A DNA stretch of 64,000 nucleotides from Caldichromatium japonicum (GTDB taxonomy: Bacteria > Pseudomonadota > Gammaproteobacteria > Chromatiales > Chromatiaceae), in assembly GCF_011290485.1 (NCBI RefSeq), contig NZ_CP048029.1, positions 1,719,155 through 1,783,154 on the forward strand. Reading direction: 5' to 3'. This document shows, piece by piece, positions 37,896-46,776 of the stretch. The translations under genes and the position numbers were made by a program. The notes beneath the pieces were generated by a model. That model searched no databases. It was not told the origin of the DNA and saw only the letters and a list, made by a program, of their open reading frames with translations. Within the stretch, counting starts at the first letter, position 1, and the number at the start of each line of letters is the position of its first letter.

Positions 37896-39791
37896 ATGTT
37901 GCGACCGAGGCCGATGAAGCATGTACGTCTCCTGGTCCTCAGCGAGGATCTTGCGCGTGCCGTCCTGGCGCTTGCAGAGGTCCAGTGCTTCCATCCCGAT
38001 CCGCGCCCGCCAGAGGATGAATCGCTGGTAGCGGATCCCGGTCAGCGTTTTCGCGAGGTCTATCATCTGGCGCGGGCGCGGTTGGATAAGATCGCTCAGC
38101 TGATCCAGTTCCCGCCGCCTTCCACCCTCGAACCCCTGCATGCAGTCGAACTGGACGCCATCGAGCGCCTCAACGTCTGGCTGGGCCAGCTATGGGACGA
38201 GGTGTCGGGCTATGAAGAGGATTTCAGACGGATCGCCGACGAGGAGCGCCTAATCCAGGATCAGCGTACGGCGCTCCAGGATTTCGCCCAGCTCAATATC
38301 GATCTCGCTCTGCTGCGCGCCCGTACGCGCTTTTTGCGCATCCATGTCGGCCTGGTGCCGCGCGAGAACCTGCGCCAACTTGCAGACGCGCTATCCCTGA
38401 CCGACTCGCTCGTCCATGTCTATCTCGAGCGCGGCGAGCAGGCGCATGTCGTCATCGTCGGTCCGAACGAACCAGAGGACACCAGCCTCGATGCCGTGCT
38501 CAACGCCGCCGGCTTCCAGGCGCTGCCGATCCCCGAGGGCCTGGACCGTGCCCCAGCCGAGCTCGAGCGCGAGTTCACTGCTCGGCTTGCAGATCTTGCC
38601 GAGCAACGCTCCAGATTGAACAAGACCCTCCACCGCTGGTCCGAACCCTTGCGCCCCCGTTTGTCCGAGGCCGAGCGCATCCTGACCCTCGCTGCCCCTT
38701 TCGTGGGGCTGGATGACGCAGTACGCAGCCGCGGGCACATCGCCCGCCTGGCGGGCTGGGTACCCACATCTGCGCTCCCCGAGCTGCGCCAGCGTCTCGA
38801 TGTTGTCCTAGGGGGAATCTATGACCTGACCCTCCGCGATCCTGCTCCTCAGGAACGCAGCCTAGTGCCAACAGTGCCGGTCAAAAACCGGCTGTTGGCG
38901 CCCTTCGCCATGCTGGTCCGGCAATACGGGATTCCAGCCTATGGCGAGATCGATCCCACGCCTCTCTTCGCCGCGAGCTTCCTCTTGATGTTCGGGAGTA
39001 TGTTCGGCGATCTCGGGCAAGGTGCAGTCATCGCGCTTACCGCCTTCGGGTTACGTCGCCGCCTCGGGCGCTTCTGGCCCTTCGGCCTGTTAGCAGGTTT
39101 CTCCTCGATGGGCTTCGGGGCCTTGTATGGCAGCATCTTCGGCTATGAGGAGCTCTTGCCGGCGCTCTGGATGAGTCCTCTGCAAGACCCCTTGCTGATG
39201 CTGACCCTGGCCCTCGCCTGGGGGGTCTGTTTTATCGTCACCGCCTGTCTAATAGCGATCTACAATCGTCTTGCAAATGGTCAAGGACGCGAGGCCCTGT
39301 TTGGGCAGCACGGGGTGCTCAATCTGGTATTTTATCTCGCGCTGGTCGCCGGTGCCGTGCAGGTCGCCGGCGGGCAGGGATTGGGGACCTTTCCGTCCAT
39401 CCTGGCGCTCCTGAGCCTAGGCGGACTGGCTGGTTATGCCTGGCATCATCAACAGCAGGCGCCGCTCGGCGAACGAGTCCTAGTGGTGGCGATCGAGACG
39501 CTGGAGACCCTGATCAGCTATGTCTCCAATACGCTCTCCTTCCTGCGCGTAGCGGCCTTTAGCCTCAACCATGTTGCGCTCTCGATCGCCGTCTTTACCC
39601 TCGCCGACATGATGGGGACCTTTGGCTCTGTCCTGACGATCATCCTGGGCAATCTGTTCGTCTTGGTCTTGGAAGGCGGGATCGTCATGATCCAGGTGAT
39701 GCGTCTGGAATACTACGAGGGCTTTTCGCGCTATTTCGTGGGTACGGGGCTTGCCTTCAGACCGATCCGGCTCGGAGGCGAGTCATCCTGA
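37896..39791 (+). CDS. V/A-type ATPase subunit I/a
   Basis: Proton- or sodium-path subunit of 631 residues. The N-terminal cytoplasmic half (to about residue 330) is helical, and the C-terminal half has seven or eight membrane segments beginning near YGEIDPTPLFAASFLLMFGSMFGDLGQG, a hallmark of the family. The essential Arg is in SNTLSFLRVAAFSLNH. ATG 37896 and ATG 37914 are both plausible; the latter starts KHVRLLVL, typical for subunit I. It is 5 bp behind the C/d gene. Confidence 0.92.
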   Translation: MLRPRPMKHVRLLVLSEDLARAVLALAEVQCFHPDPRPPEDESLVADPGQRFREVYHLARARLDKIAQLIQFPPPSTLEPLHAVELDAIERLNVWLGQLWDEVSGYEEDFRRIADEERLIQDQRTALQDFAQLNIDLALLRARTRFLRIHVGLVPRENLRQLADALSLTDSLVHVYLERGEQAHVVIVGPNEPEDTSLDAVLNAAGFQALPIPEGLDRAPAELEREFTARLADLAEQRSRLNKTLHRWSEPLRPRLSEAERILTLAAPFVGLDDAVRSRGHIARLAGWVPTSALPELRQRLDVVLGGIYDLTLRDPAPQERSLVPTVPVKNRLLAPFAMLVRQYGIPAYGEIDPTPLFAASFLLMFGSMFGDLGQGAVIALTAFGLRRRLGRFWPFGLLAGFSSMGFGALYGSIFGYEELLPALWMSPLQDPLLMLTLALAWGVCFIVTACLIAIYNRLANGQGREALFGQHGVLNLVFYLALVAGAVQVAGGQGLGTFPSILALLSLGGLAGYAWHHQQQAPLGERVLVVAIETLETLISYVSNTLSFLRVAAFSLNHVALSIAVFTLADMMGTFGSVLTIILGNLFVLVLEGGIVMIQVMRLEYYEGFSRYFVGTGLAFRPIRLGGESS

Positions 39792-39831
39792 TCCTGGCTC
39801 AACGCTATCGCAATCCTTGAAGGAGCTTGTC

Positions 39832-40275
39832 ATGTTGTGGCTTGTTGCGCTGATGTCATTTGCCATCCTGGGTCTGATCGCCCTGGGCCTTGTCCTCGAC
39901 CGGCGTCCCCAGTGGATCTCTTCCCTGGGCCAGCGGCTGCGCCCACTGCTCGGTTCCCAGATGCTGCTCTTCGCCGGTGCCCAGCTCGGCTTGCTGGCGC
40001 TGGGGATCAGCGAGGCCTTGGCGACACCAGTCGAAGGGGGCAGCATGAGTGAGCTGTCGATCGGCCGGGGACTGGCGATGATCGGCGTGGGGATCCCCAC
40101 CGCTCTTTCGACCATCGGCGCAGGGATTGCCGTCGGACCTATCGGCGCGGCCTCATTGGCGGCCATCACCGAAAAGCCTGAAAATCTGGGCCGGACGCTG
40201 ATCTATCTCGGTCTAGCCGAAGGGATCGCGATCTATGGCCTGGTGATCTCGATCCTGCTGTTGAACAAGCTCTAA
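39832..40275 (+). CDS. V/A-type ATPase c-ring subunit K
   Basis: Proteolipid of 147 residues with two helical hairpins. AAGGAG lies 8 nt before ATG 39832. The second hairpin GRGLAMIGVGIPTALSTIGAGIAVGPIGAASLAAI ... GRTLIYLGLAEGIAIYGLVISILLL has the ion-carrying Glu in LAEGIA. The first hairpin includes GISEAL, where the Glu lies near the second helix's end and is unlikely to be a second site. So each protomer probably carries one ion site per two hairpins, as in eukaryotic-like or Enterococcus-type rings. Ion type (H+ or Na+) is not decided here. Confidence 0.9.
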   Translation: MLWLVALMSFAILGLIALGLVLDRRPQWISSLGQRLRPLLGSQMLLFAGAQLGLLALGISEALATPVEGGSMSELSIGRGLAMIGVGIPTALSTIGAGIAVGPIGAASLAAITEKPENLGRTLIYLGLAEGIAIYGLVISILLLNKL

Positions 40276-40284
40276 GGTTCTGGC

Positions 40285-40641
40285 ATGACCGAACAGTCAA
40301 CCCGTCTGCTGTTCCTGGGCGAAGAGAACGTCGCCGATGGCTTCCGGCTGATCGGCTTTGAGGTCTATCCCAATCCAAGCGCCGAGGATACAGAACGGCT
40401 ATTGCGCGATCTGAGGCGTGCCCAGACGCGGGCCTTTGTGGTGGTCGATGATGCCCTGATGTCCCAGAAAATTCCCAGCTTACAGCGGATTTTGGCAGAA
40501 GGCGGGCGCATCATCGTGATCGCTGTTCCTGCCTTAGGCGCTGTACCCCATTTGACCAGCTCAGTTGCCCAACGTCTTGGCCGGCTATTCGGGAACGCAC
40601 CGCAAGCGACGGGTGCAAGCGATCAACGAGGGTCACCGTGA
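40285..40641 (+). CDS. V/A-type ATPase subunit F
   Basis: Small rotor subunit of 118 residues. RLLFLGEENVADGFRLIGFEVY is the classic F start (regulatory Rossmann-like fold), followed by RAFVVVDDALMSQKI and GRIIVIAVPALGAV. It would bind subunit D in the central shaft; the D gene is not in the operon. Its stop overlaps the GTG start of subunit E by 4 bp. Confidence 0.9.
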   Translation: MTEQSTRLLFLGEENVADGFRLIGFEVYPNPSAEDTERLLRDLRRAQTRAFVVVDDALMSQKIPSLQRILAEGGRIIVIAVPALGAVPHLTSSVAQRLGRLFGNAPQATGASDQRGSP

Positions 40642-41285
40642 ACCAGGTCGATGAACTCGAACGCGCCATCCTCGCGCGCGCCGAGCGGCTCGCCGCCGAA
40701 TATCGCGAGCGTGCCGCCCGCAGCCGCGACCAGATCCTGCGCGAGGCGGCTGAACGTCTGCGCCAACGCGAACTCCAAGAGGAATCCATCGCCCGCGCCC
40801 TTGCCGAGCGGACCTTCCACCAGCGCGTGCAATCCAGCGAGCTGAAGATGCAGACCCAACTCGATCGCATGCGCTGGAATCTGGTCCTGAATGTGGAGAA
40901 CCGCCTCGCCGAGCGGATGCGTACCTTCATCGCTGATCAATCCGCCTATGACGCCTGGCTCAAGGACCTTATCGTCGATGCAGCTGCACTCATCGAATCG
41001 CCCGAAATCATGGTCTATGCCAATGCGCATGATCAACGTCGCCTGTTCATGAACTGGGACACGATCCTCGCCGCCCTGCCCCCGAGCAAGCAGGTGCGGT
41101 TGGCGTCTAACGACGCGGCTATCGCTACCCTAGGCGGCATCCTGGCCATCAGCACAGATGGACGCATCCGCGTCGATCAGACCTTTGAGGGACGGCTGGC
41201 ACGTCTGCGTCCGCAGATCGAGCAGGTCATCCTTGAGCGCCTGTTCCCTGGGGGCTTTGACATCGGTAATCTTTTCACTGGCTGA
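40638..41285 (+). CDS. V/A-type ATPase subunit E
   Basis: Peripheral-stalk subunit of 215 residues. The N-terminal 100 residues form a charged coiled coil (RAERLAAEYRERAARSRDQIL ...) and the C-terminal half is the globular E domain ending GGILAISTDGRIRVDQTFEGRLARLRPQIEQVILERLF, which fits GGvvv...g.i.vdnTle.RLe.....r..i...LF. Start is GTG, coupled to subunit F. It precedes subunit A by 2 bp. Confidence 0.9.
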   Translation: MNQVDELERAILARAERLAAEYRERAARSRDQILREAAERLRQRELQEESIARALAERTFHQRVQSSELKMQTQLDRMRWNLVLNVENRLAERMRTFIADQSAYDAWLKDLIVDAAALIESPEIMVYANAHDQRRLFMNWDTILAALPPSKQVRLASNDAAIATLGGILAISTDGRIRVDQTFEGRLARLRPQIEQVILERLFPGGFDIGNLFTG

Positions 41286-41287
41286 GC

Positions 41288-43081
41288 ATGCGCATGAATC
41301 CATCTGACAAGACCGGGGTCATCTGCGAGATCAACGGCCCCATCGTCACGATCGAGCTTGCCGGCGGCTGTCTCGGCGAGCAGGTCAAGCTTGGCGCGCT
41401 CGAGCTCTATGGCGAGATCATCGCGCTGAATGGTCGCCATGCCATTGTCCAGAGTTATGAGTCCACCGAGGGGGTCAGGCCGGGCGAGCCTGCGGTTGGT
41501 CTTGGCTGGCCGTTGTCGGTCGAGCTCGGGCCAGGACTCATGGGCAGTATCTTCGATGGGGTGCAGCGCCCACTGACCCGCATCGCCCTCGAGTCCGGCG
41601 ACTACATCCGCCGCGGGATCAGTCTGCCGGCGCTCGATCGCGAACGCCGCTGGCCATTTACCCCCTGCGCTGACCTCGAGCCCGGCGCACAGATCGAAGG
41701 GGGGGCAGTGCTGGGCAGCGTCCAGGAGACCGCGCGCATCGAACATCGCATCCTGGTCCCGCCAAATGTCTCCGGTGAACTCGAAGAGATCGCTCCTGCT
41801 GGCGAGTATGATATCGAGAGCGTGATCGCCCGGGTGCGCGATGCCCAAGGCAACAGTCACCGCCTCAGGCTCTATCATCGCTGGCCGGTGCGCCAACCTC
41901 GTCCCTACCGGCGGCGCGACGACGGGGTCGTCCCGCTCATCACCGGCCAGCGAGTCATCGACACCTTTTTCCCCCAACTCAAGGGCGGCAAGGGCGCAGT
42001 CCCTGGACCCTTCGGCGCCGGCAAGACCGTAGTCCAACAACAAATCGCCCGCTGGTCGAATGCCGACATCGTGATCTATGTCGGCTGCGGCGAACGCGGC
42101 AATGAGCTGGTCGATGTCTTGGAGACCTTTCCCAAGCTCATCGATCCCTATTCGGGGCGCCGGCTGATGGAGCGTACCCTATTGGTCGCCAATACCTCCA
42201 ACATGCCGGTAGTCGCGCGCGAGGCCTCGGTCTATGTAGGACTCACCCTTGCCGAGTATTACCGCGACATGGGCTATGACGTGGTCATGCTCGCCGACTC
42301 GACCAGCCGCTGGGCCGAGGCGCTGCGTGAGGTCGCCGGGCGCCTGGGTCAGATGCCGGTCGAGGAAGGGTACCCTGCCTATCTTGCCTCGCGTCTGGCA
42401 GCGGTCTATGAGCGGGCTGGCCGGGTCGAGACCCTCGGCGGTGGATCGGGTTCTGTTACCCTGATCGGTGCGGTCTCCCCACCTGGCGGCGACTTTTCTG
42501 AACCGGTCACCAGCCACACCAAGGATATCATCGAGACCTTTTGGGCGTTGTCCAAAGAGCTGGCCGATGCCCGCCACTATCCCTCGATCGATTGGGTCAC
42601 CAGCTTCTCCAAGCACGTCAAGACTGCGGCCCAATGGTGGCACCTTGAGGTCGGACTCGACTGGGGACGGCGCCGTGACCAGGCCCTGGGGCTTTTGGCG
42701 CGGGATGCAGAGCTATCGCGCATTGTCAACCTGGTGGGACCAGAGGCGCTCTCAGATGCCCAACGCTGGGAGCTGGAGGGCGCAGCCCTGATCAAGGAGG
42801 CCGTCCTTCAGCAAAGTGCGCTCGATGAGATCGATACCTTCTGTTCGCCACCCAAGCAATATGCCCTGCTCGACCTTGCGTTGCATCTGTATGAACGCGG
42901 AACCGATTTGATTCGCTTGGGGGTGCCGGTGATCGAGCTGCAACGCCTGCCGCTCTTGGCCAAGCTGCGCCGCCTCAAATCCATCTACTCGAACGACCAG
43001 CTCGACCAACTCCAGGCGTTTCGCCAAGAGATCGATCAGACGCTCGAAGCGATCCAGCTCGACTATGCCAAACAGGGCTAA
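41288..43081 (+). CDS. atpA: V/A-type ATPase catalytic subunit A
   Basis: Catalytic ATPase subunit of 597 residues. It has the N-terminal beta-barrel (GVICEINGPIVTIELAG), the A-type specific non-homologous insert (residues about 110-200), Walker A GPFGAGKTVV near residue 240, the catalytic Glu in CGERGNEL and the SYxxY-type ADSTSRWAEALREVAGRL. All residues needed for hydrolysis appear intact. It is the last gene of the operon: 40 bp further on lies an opposite-strand tRNA. The usual next genes for B and D are absent. ATG 41288 or 41294 could start. Confidence 0.95.
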   Translation: MRMNPSDKTGVICEINGPIVTIELAGGCLGEQVKLGALELYGEIIALNGRHAIVQSYESTEGVRPGEPAVGLGWPLSVELGPGLMGSIFDGVQRPLTRIALESGDYIRRGISLPALDRERRWPFTPCADLEPGAQIEGGAVLGSVQETARIEHRILVPPNVSGELEEIAPAGEYDIESVIARVRDAQGNSHRLRLYHRWPVRQPRPYRRRDDGVVPLITGQRVIDTFFPQLKGGKGAVPGPFGAGKTVVQQQIARWSNADIVIYVGCGERGNELVDVLETFPKLIDPYSGRRLMERTLLVANTSNMPVVAREASVYVGLTLAEYYRDMGYDVVMLADSTSRWAEALREVAGRLGQMPVEEGYPAYLASRLAAVYERAGRVETLGGGSGSVTLIGAVSPPGGDFSEPVTSHTKDIIETFWALSKELADARHYPSIDWVTSFSKHVKTAAQWWHLEVGLDWGRRRDQALGLLARDAELSRIVNLVGPEALSDAQRWELEGAALIKEAVLQQSALDEIDTFCSPPKQYALLDLALHLYERGTDLIRLGVPVIELQRLPLLAKLRRLKSIYSNDQLDQLQAFRQEIDQTLEAIQLDYAKQG

Positions 43082-43087
43082 GGCAAT

Positions 43088-43115
43088 AAAAAAAGCCAGC
43101 GCTTAGGCCGGCTTC
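43088..43115 (-). terminator. Intrinsic terminator of the initiator tRNA gene
   Basis: On the minus strand an AAGCCGGC/GCTGGCTT-type hairpin is followed by TTTTTTT, directly after the tRNA 3' end. On the plus strand the same hairpin sits 7-30 bp after the atpA stop and has an A-run before it, so it may also stop the ATPase transcript. Confidence 0.7.
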
Positions 43116-43120
43116 GGTAT

Positions 43121-43197
<77 letters not shown>

Positions 43198-43209
43198 TCT
43201 GAGATAAAC

Positions 43210-43239
43210 ATTATAGCCATGCCAAACGCCTGGATGCAA
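43210..43239 (-). promoter_or_regulatory. Sigma-70-type promoter of the initiator tRNA
   Basis: On the minus strand TTGCAT (43239-43234) and a perfect TATAAT (43215-43210) are separated by 18 bp, with the -10 box ending 12 bp before the tRNA 5' end. Strand, spacing and distance all fit a strong stable-RNA promoter. Confidence 0.8.
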
Positions 43240-43652
43240 GCCATTTACTCAGGGCAACCGCATGACTGGTTACCATCGCAGACTGAGAAACAGTCATTCA
43301 CGAGCAAGAGGTGCACAAGAGGCTGTGCACAGCACCTTGACGGCTGTCGCTTTCCCTCTCTTTGCGCTGGCTCATGGCGACAGAAACCCGCAACCTTATC
43401 CGCCTTGATCCTATCCAGCACAAGGGGGGCCAAGACCCGTCTCCCCATCGCTTCGCCACCAGTCCCGGTTGATCCCAAAAGCGCAGGAGGTGCAGCCGTT
43501 GTTGGGCACCTTTGGTGACGTCACCCAAAAATGCCCAAGGCAGCGACCGGTGAGAATCCCTGCTCCCATTCCCAATGTATTCGCACATGACATTCCTCTT
43601 TACCTAGAGGAGTGCCAAGGGTGTTTGCCCTGACCCAGGGACCCGCTGGGGC
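43240..43652. other. Gap between tRNA promoter and bchD end
   Basis: About 410 bp without a supported gene. A short minus-strand stretch near 43498-43535 reads KGAQQRLHLLRFWDQPGL, which looks like the start of the helix-turn-helix found in some integrase-type transposases, but it goes no further in frame. I see a short repeat of GTGCAC near 43310-43335. Otherwise nothing can be named. Confidence 0.35.
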
Positions 43653-45476
43653 TCAGCGGGTCGTCGCGCGCACGGCATCATTGAGCGCGCGGGCGTCGGC
43701 ATGGGGCAAGGGCAGATAGATCGCTCCCATCTCTTTGGCGAGTTCCCGCCCCTGGGGTTGGGGACGCGGCGAGATGTCAATCACCAGGGTGCTGATCTCC
43801 AAGGCACGCACCTGGCGGGCGGCGGCCAGCGCCTCCTCGAAGGCGCGGGCGCGTCCACCGCTGCCGTCACGCGCAACATTGGCGCGGCCATCAGTCATCA
43901 GGATCAAGACGGGGCTGCCGCCGCGCCGCTGGATGCTGTCGGCGATGAGCATGCCTAGATCGATCCCTGCCGCTAAGGGTGTGCCGCCGCCCCCGGGCAA
44001 TCCGGCCAGACAGCGTTTGGCCCGTACCAGCGAGCGGGTCGGGGGCAGCAAGACCTCGGCCTCCTGACCGCGGAAGGCGACGAGCGCGACCTGATCGCGC
44101 CGGACATAGCAGTCGGCTAGCAAAAGTTCGACCGCGCCCTTGGCCTCGGCCAGGCGGTGCAACGCCGATGAGCCCGAGGCATCGACGACAAAGATGGTGG
44201 TGCTTTCGGATTTGTGTTTGAAGCGGGTGATGCGGAAATCGTCCGGGCGGATCTCGAGCCGATTGATCGGCCTGCCGACGCGCAGGCGTTCCTCGCGGCG
44301 GATGCGCTGCCAGGGGGCGGCGGCGCGCAGGGTCTCGATGACATTGAGTTTTTGACCGGAACGCGGCTCGCCGTGCAAGACGCCCGCTGGCCGCCCGCGG
44401 GTAGGGGCGTTGCGCATGGCGCCCGCTTTGCCGGTGCTGCGTGAACGCGAGCGGCGCAGCCTGCCGCCCTGAAGCTGGGCCAGGAGGCCCGCTGGGATCG
44501 CCGCCTTGGTCGCCTCGAGGATCATCTCCTCGAGCTCGCGCGGCTCTTGGGGGCTGTCCTTGCTTTGGTCCTGATCCTGATTGGGTTCGGACGGTTCAGG
44601 GAGGGGCGGCTCGGCGTCGGGTGGCGGCTCCATTGGCGGGAGCTGGGTGGCGCGCGGGGCGAGCACCAGACGGCCAGCGACGGCCAGATCCTCTTCGGTA
44701 ACGGTCGTGCGTCCGTTCAGAGCGGCATGGGCGCGCGCTGCATGACAGGCGAAGATCGAGGCGCGCAGCGAGGGGATGCCGAGCGCCAGGGCGATGCCAC
44801 AGAGCGCCTCGATCTGGCCGTCGCTGATCGTCACCGAGCTGAGCAAGGCGCGCGCCGCCTGGATGTCTTCTAGGTCATAGTCGCAGGAGACCGCGTCATC
44901 ATAGGGGATGGCGGTAAGGTCCAGATGAAAGGCCAAGCGATCGAGCAAGGCGGGGCTTAAGCCCTCGTCATCGCCGATCCCTTCGTCGAGTGCGACCACG
45001 GCAAAATGCGAAGGGGTGCGCATGGCCAGCCCATCGCGCTCCAGAACGACTTCGCCTGCATCGAAGGCCAGATTGATGCGCGCCACCGTCCCTGGGGCAA
45101 TCCGCTCGGCCATCGCCAACTCCAATATACCGCCGTCGGCCTCGACCAAGAGCCCCTTTTCGGCCACGGGGCGACCGCTCCTCAGGGTCGCGGCCAGATC
45201 CAGCCCCCCCAACAGCCGCCCATCGGCAACATGCAGCGGAACACGCCGACGGGGAGTACCTGGTGGCTGGAGGTCATAGAGAAGCGACAGCCACATCTCG
45301 CGCACCGGCCCAGGCAGGGCGCGCACGGCCACGCCGCCGGTCCCCTTGGGATCGATCGTCAGCAAAACCGCGGCCAGCACAGCATCGTCCCAAGGCGCGG
45401 GGGCCTGGATTGCCGGTGAGCTGGCAGCGACAACCGCGGCATCCGCCGCGCCGGAGAGAGGGGCAGTCTGGCTCAT
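43653..45476 (-). CDS. bchD: Magnesium chelatase subunit D
   Basis: Forms a two-tier ring with BchI and works with BchH to put Mg2+ into protoporphyrin IX, the first step committed to bacteriochlorophyll. The 607 residues have an AAA+-like N-terminal domain, an acidic Pro-rich linker (PPMEPPPDAEPPLPEPSEP) and a C-terminal von Willebrand A domain with the MIDAS motif VVDASGSSAL and LILMTDGRAN. Its start overlaps the bchI stop by 4 bp. No bchH in the window. Cobalt-chelatase homologues are an alternative, but length and the bchI partner favour Mg chelatase. Confidence 0.94.
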   Translation of the reverse strand: MSQTAPLSGAADAAVVAASSPAIQAPAPWDDAVLAAVLLTIDPKGTGGVAVRALPGPVREMWLSLLYDLQPPGTPRRRVPLHVADGRLLGGLDLAATLRSGRPVAEKGLLVEADGGILELAMAERIAPGTVARINLAFDAGEVVLERDGLAMRTPSHFAVVALDEGIGDDEGLSPALLDRLAFHLDLTAIPYDDAVSCDYDLEDIQAARALLSSVTISDGQIEALCGIALALGIPSLRASIFACHAARAHAALNGRTTVTEEDLAVAGRLVLAPRATQLPPMEPPPDAEPPLPEPSEPNQDQDQSKDSPQEPRELEEMILEATKAAIPAGLLAQLQGGRLRRSRSRSTGKAGAMRNAPTRGRPAGVLHGEPRSGQKLNVIETLRAAAPWQRIRREERLRVGRPINRLEIRPDDFRITRFKHKSESTTIFVVDASGSSALHRLAEAKGAVELLLADCYVRRDQVALVAFRGQEAEVLLPPTRSLVRAKRCLAGLPGGGGTPLAAGIDLGMLIADSIQRRGGSPVLILMTDGRANVARDGSGGRARAFEEALAAARQVRALEISTLVIDISPRPQPQGRELAKEMGAIYLPLPHADARALNDAVRATTR

Positions 45477-46501
45477 TCGCCAAATTGCTCCTTGATCGCC
45501 CGCTCAACCCGGTGGGTTGAGCTGGATTCATCGAGCGGATCGCGGCGTAGACGGTGTCTGAGGGCCGACACGGCCACGGTTTTGACATGCTCAATCTCGA
45601 CCTGCTGATGGCCATCCAGGGCGGCCAGGGCGCGGGCGGCGCGGATCACGGTCAGCTCGCCGCGCAGGCCATCGGTCCCCAGCCGGATGCAGAGTTTGCT
45701 GGTCTCTTCCAGGGTGCGGTCGGGGACCTCGACCTCGGGCAAGAGCTTTCTCGCTTTCTGGATCTGGCGACTGATCTTGGCGTCTTTGTTTTTCCATTTG
45801 GCAACGAATGCCTCGGGGTCGCGCTCGAACTCATCGCGCAGACGCACCACCTGCATGCGTACCGCTAGATCGGTCGGGGTCTTGACCTCAACCGATAGAC
45901 CAAAGCGGTCCTGAAGCTGAGGCCGAAGCTCGCCCTCTTCGGGGTTCCCTGAGCCTACAAGGACAAAGCGCGCGGGATGGCGGATACTCAAACCCTCGCG
46001 TTCGACGATGTTTTGCCCCGAAGCGGCGACATCGAGTAGCGAATCGACCAGATGGTCCTCGAGCAGATTGACCTCGTCGATATACAGAAACCCGCGGTGG
46101 GCGCGCGCCAACAACCCAGGCTCGAACGCCTTTTCGCCCTTGGTGAGCGCGCGCTCGAGATCCAGCGCACCGATGACGCGGTCTTCCGTTGCGCCTAACG
46201 GTAGATCGACGACGGGTACTGGGATCTGATGGGACTTGAGCGTGCCGTTTTTGGCCTTCTTGGCACGGCAGTCATCGCACAAATAGTCATCGCTGGCATC
46301 TGGATCACAGTGATAAGGGCAATCAACGGCGCGCATCTTGGGCAGAAGGGCAGCCAAACCGCGGATGGCGGTGGATTTACCCGTACCGCGATCGCCGAAA
46401 ACCAGAACCCCGCCGATCGAGGGATCGACGGCCGCCATCAAGAGCGAGCGTTTCATTTCATCCTGGCCAACGATGGCGGAAAAGGGGAAGGGGATGGGCA
46501 T
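45473..46501 (-). CDS. bchI: Magnesium chelatase ATPase subunit I
   Basis: AAA+ motor of Mg chelatase, 342 residues. Walker A is GDRGTGKST at residues 36-44; the BchI-specific cysteine cluster DCPYHCDPDASDDYLCDDC follows at about 60-80; then GATEDRVIGALDLERAL, the Walker B region FLYIDEVNLLEDH and sensor VLVGSGNPEEGELRPQLQDRFG. It leads the bchI-bchD operon on the minus strand, divergent from the bciB-like gene across a 271-bp region. I searched that region by eye for a TGT-N12-ACA PpsR/CrtJ box and found none convincing. Confidence 0.96.
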   Translation of the reverse strand: MPIPFPFSAIVGQDEMKRSLLMAAVDPSIGGVLVFGDRGTGKSTAIRGLAALLPKMRAVDCPYHCDPDASDDYLCDDCRAKKAKNGTLKSHQIPVPVVDLPLGATEDRVIGALDLERALTKGEKAFEPGLLARAHRGFLYIDEVNLLEDHLVDSLLDVAASGQNIVEREGLSIRHPARFVLVGSGNPEEGELRPQLQDRFGLSVEVKTPTDLAVRMQVVRLRDEFERDPEAFVAKWKNKDAKISRQIQKARKLLPEVEVPDRTLEETSKLCIRLGTDGLRGELTVIRAARALAALDGHQQVEIEHVKTVAVSALRHRLRRDPLDESSSTHRVERAIKEQFGE

Positions 46502-46683
46502 AAGCGGCGAACCTAGTCAGTGAATCAGGATTGGATCTTGAAAGACGGGCAGCAAAAATCAAGCTGCTGAACCTAGCGCCCCATCCCGTCATGGTCAAGC
46601 CCAGACGGGAAACGGCTGTCTGTGATCGCCTGCCCTGGTCTGCCTGACATCTCTCGAGCAAGTGATCTTGTGTCATACAATGC

Positions 46684-46700
46684 CCAGGCCCCAAGCCTGG
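46684..46700 (+). promoter_or_regulatory. Stem-loop in the bciB leader
   Basis: Perfect inverted repeat CCAGGC-cccaa-GCCTGG lying 26 bp before the leader ORF. A TACAAT (46676-46681) just before it could be a -10 box, in which case the hairpin is at the very 5' end of the message. Role unknown. Confidence 0.35.
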
Positions 46701-46725
46701 ATCATCCATAAATAACGGAGGACCG

Positions 46726-46776
46726 ATGATGACAACGACATGCATCCCTAGCCTAACCCCCGAGGCCACCCAATGA
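46726..46776 (+). CDS. 16-codon leader ORF overlapping the bciB start
   Basis: Reads MMTTTCIPSLTPEATQ and stops at a TGA that overlaps the bciB ATG (ATGA). It is preceded by GGAGG at good spacing, which is the best ribosome site in this region. It is too short to be a known domain. Most likely it is a translational leader that couples ribosome entry to bciB, or an accidental frame created by an upstream alternative site. Confidence 0.4.
   Translation: MMTTTCIPSLTPEATQ

Noticed and set aside
43498..43590. Integrase-type transposase gene before bchD
   Set aside because: Only about 20 residues resemble its helix-turn-helix and nothing continues, too little to call a gene.
46502..46772. PpsR/CrtJ operator between bchI and bciB
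   Set aside because: No pair of TGT and ACA at 12-bp spacing was found; only short unrelated inverted repeats.
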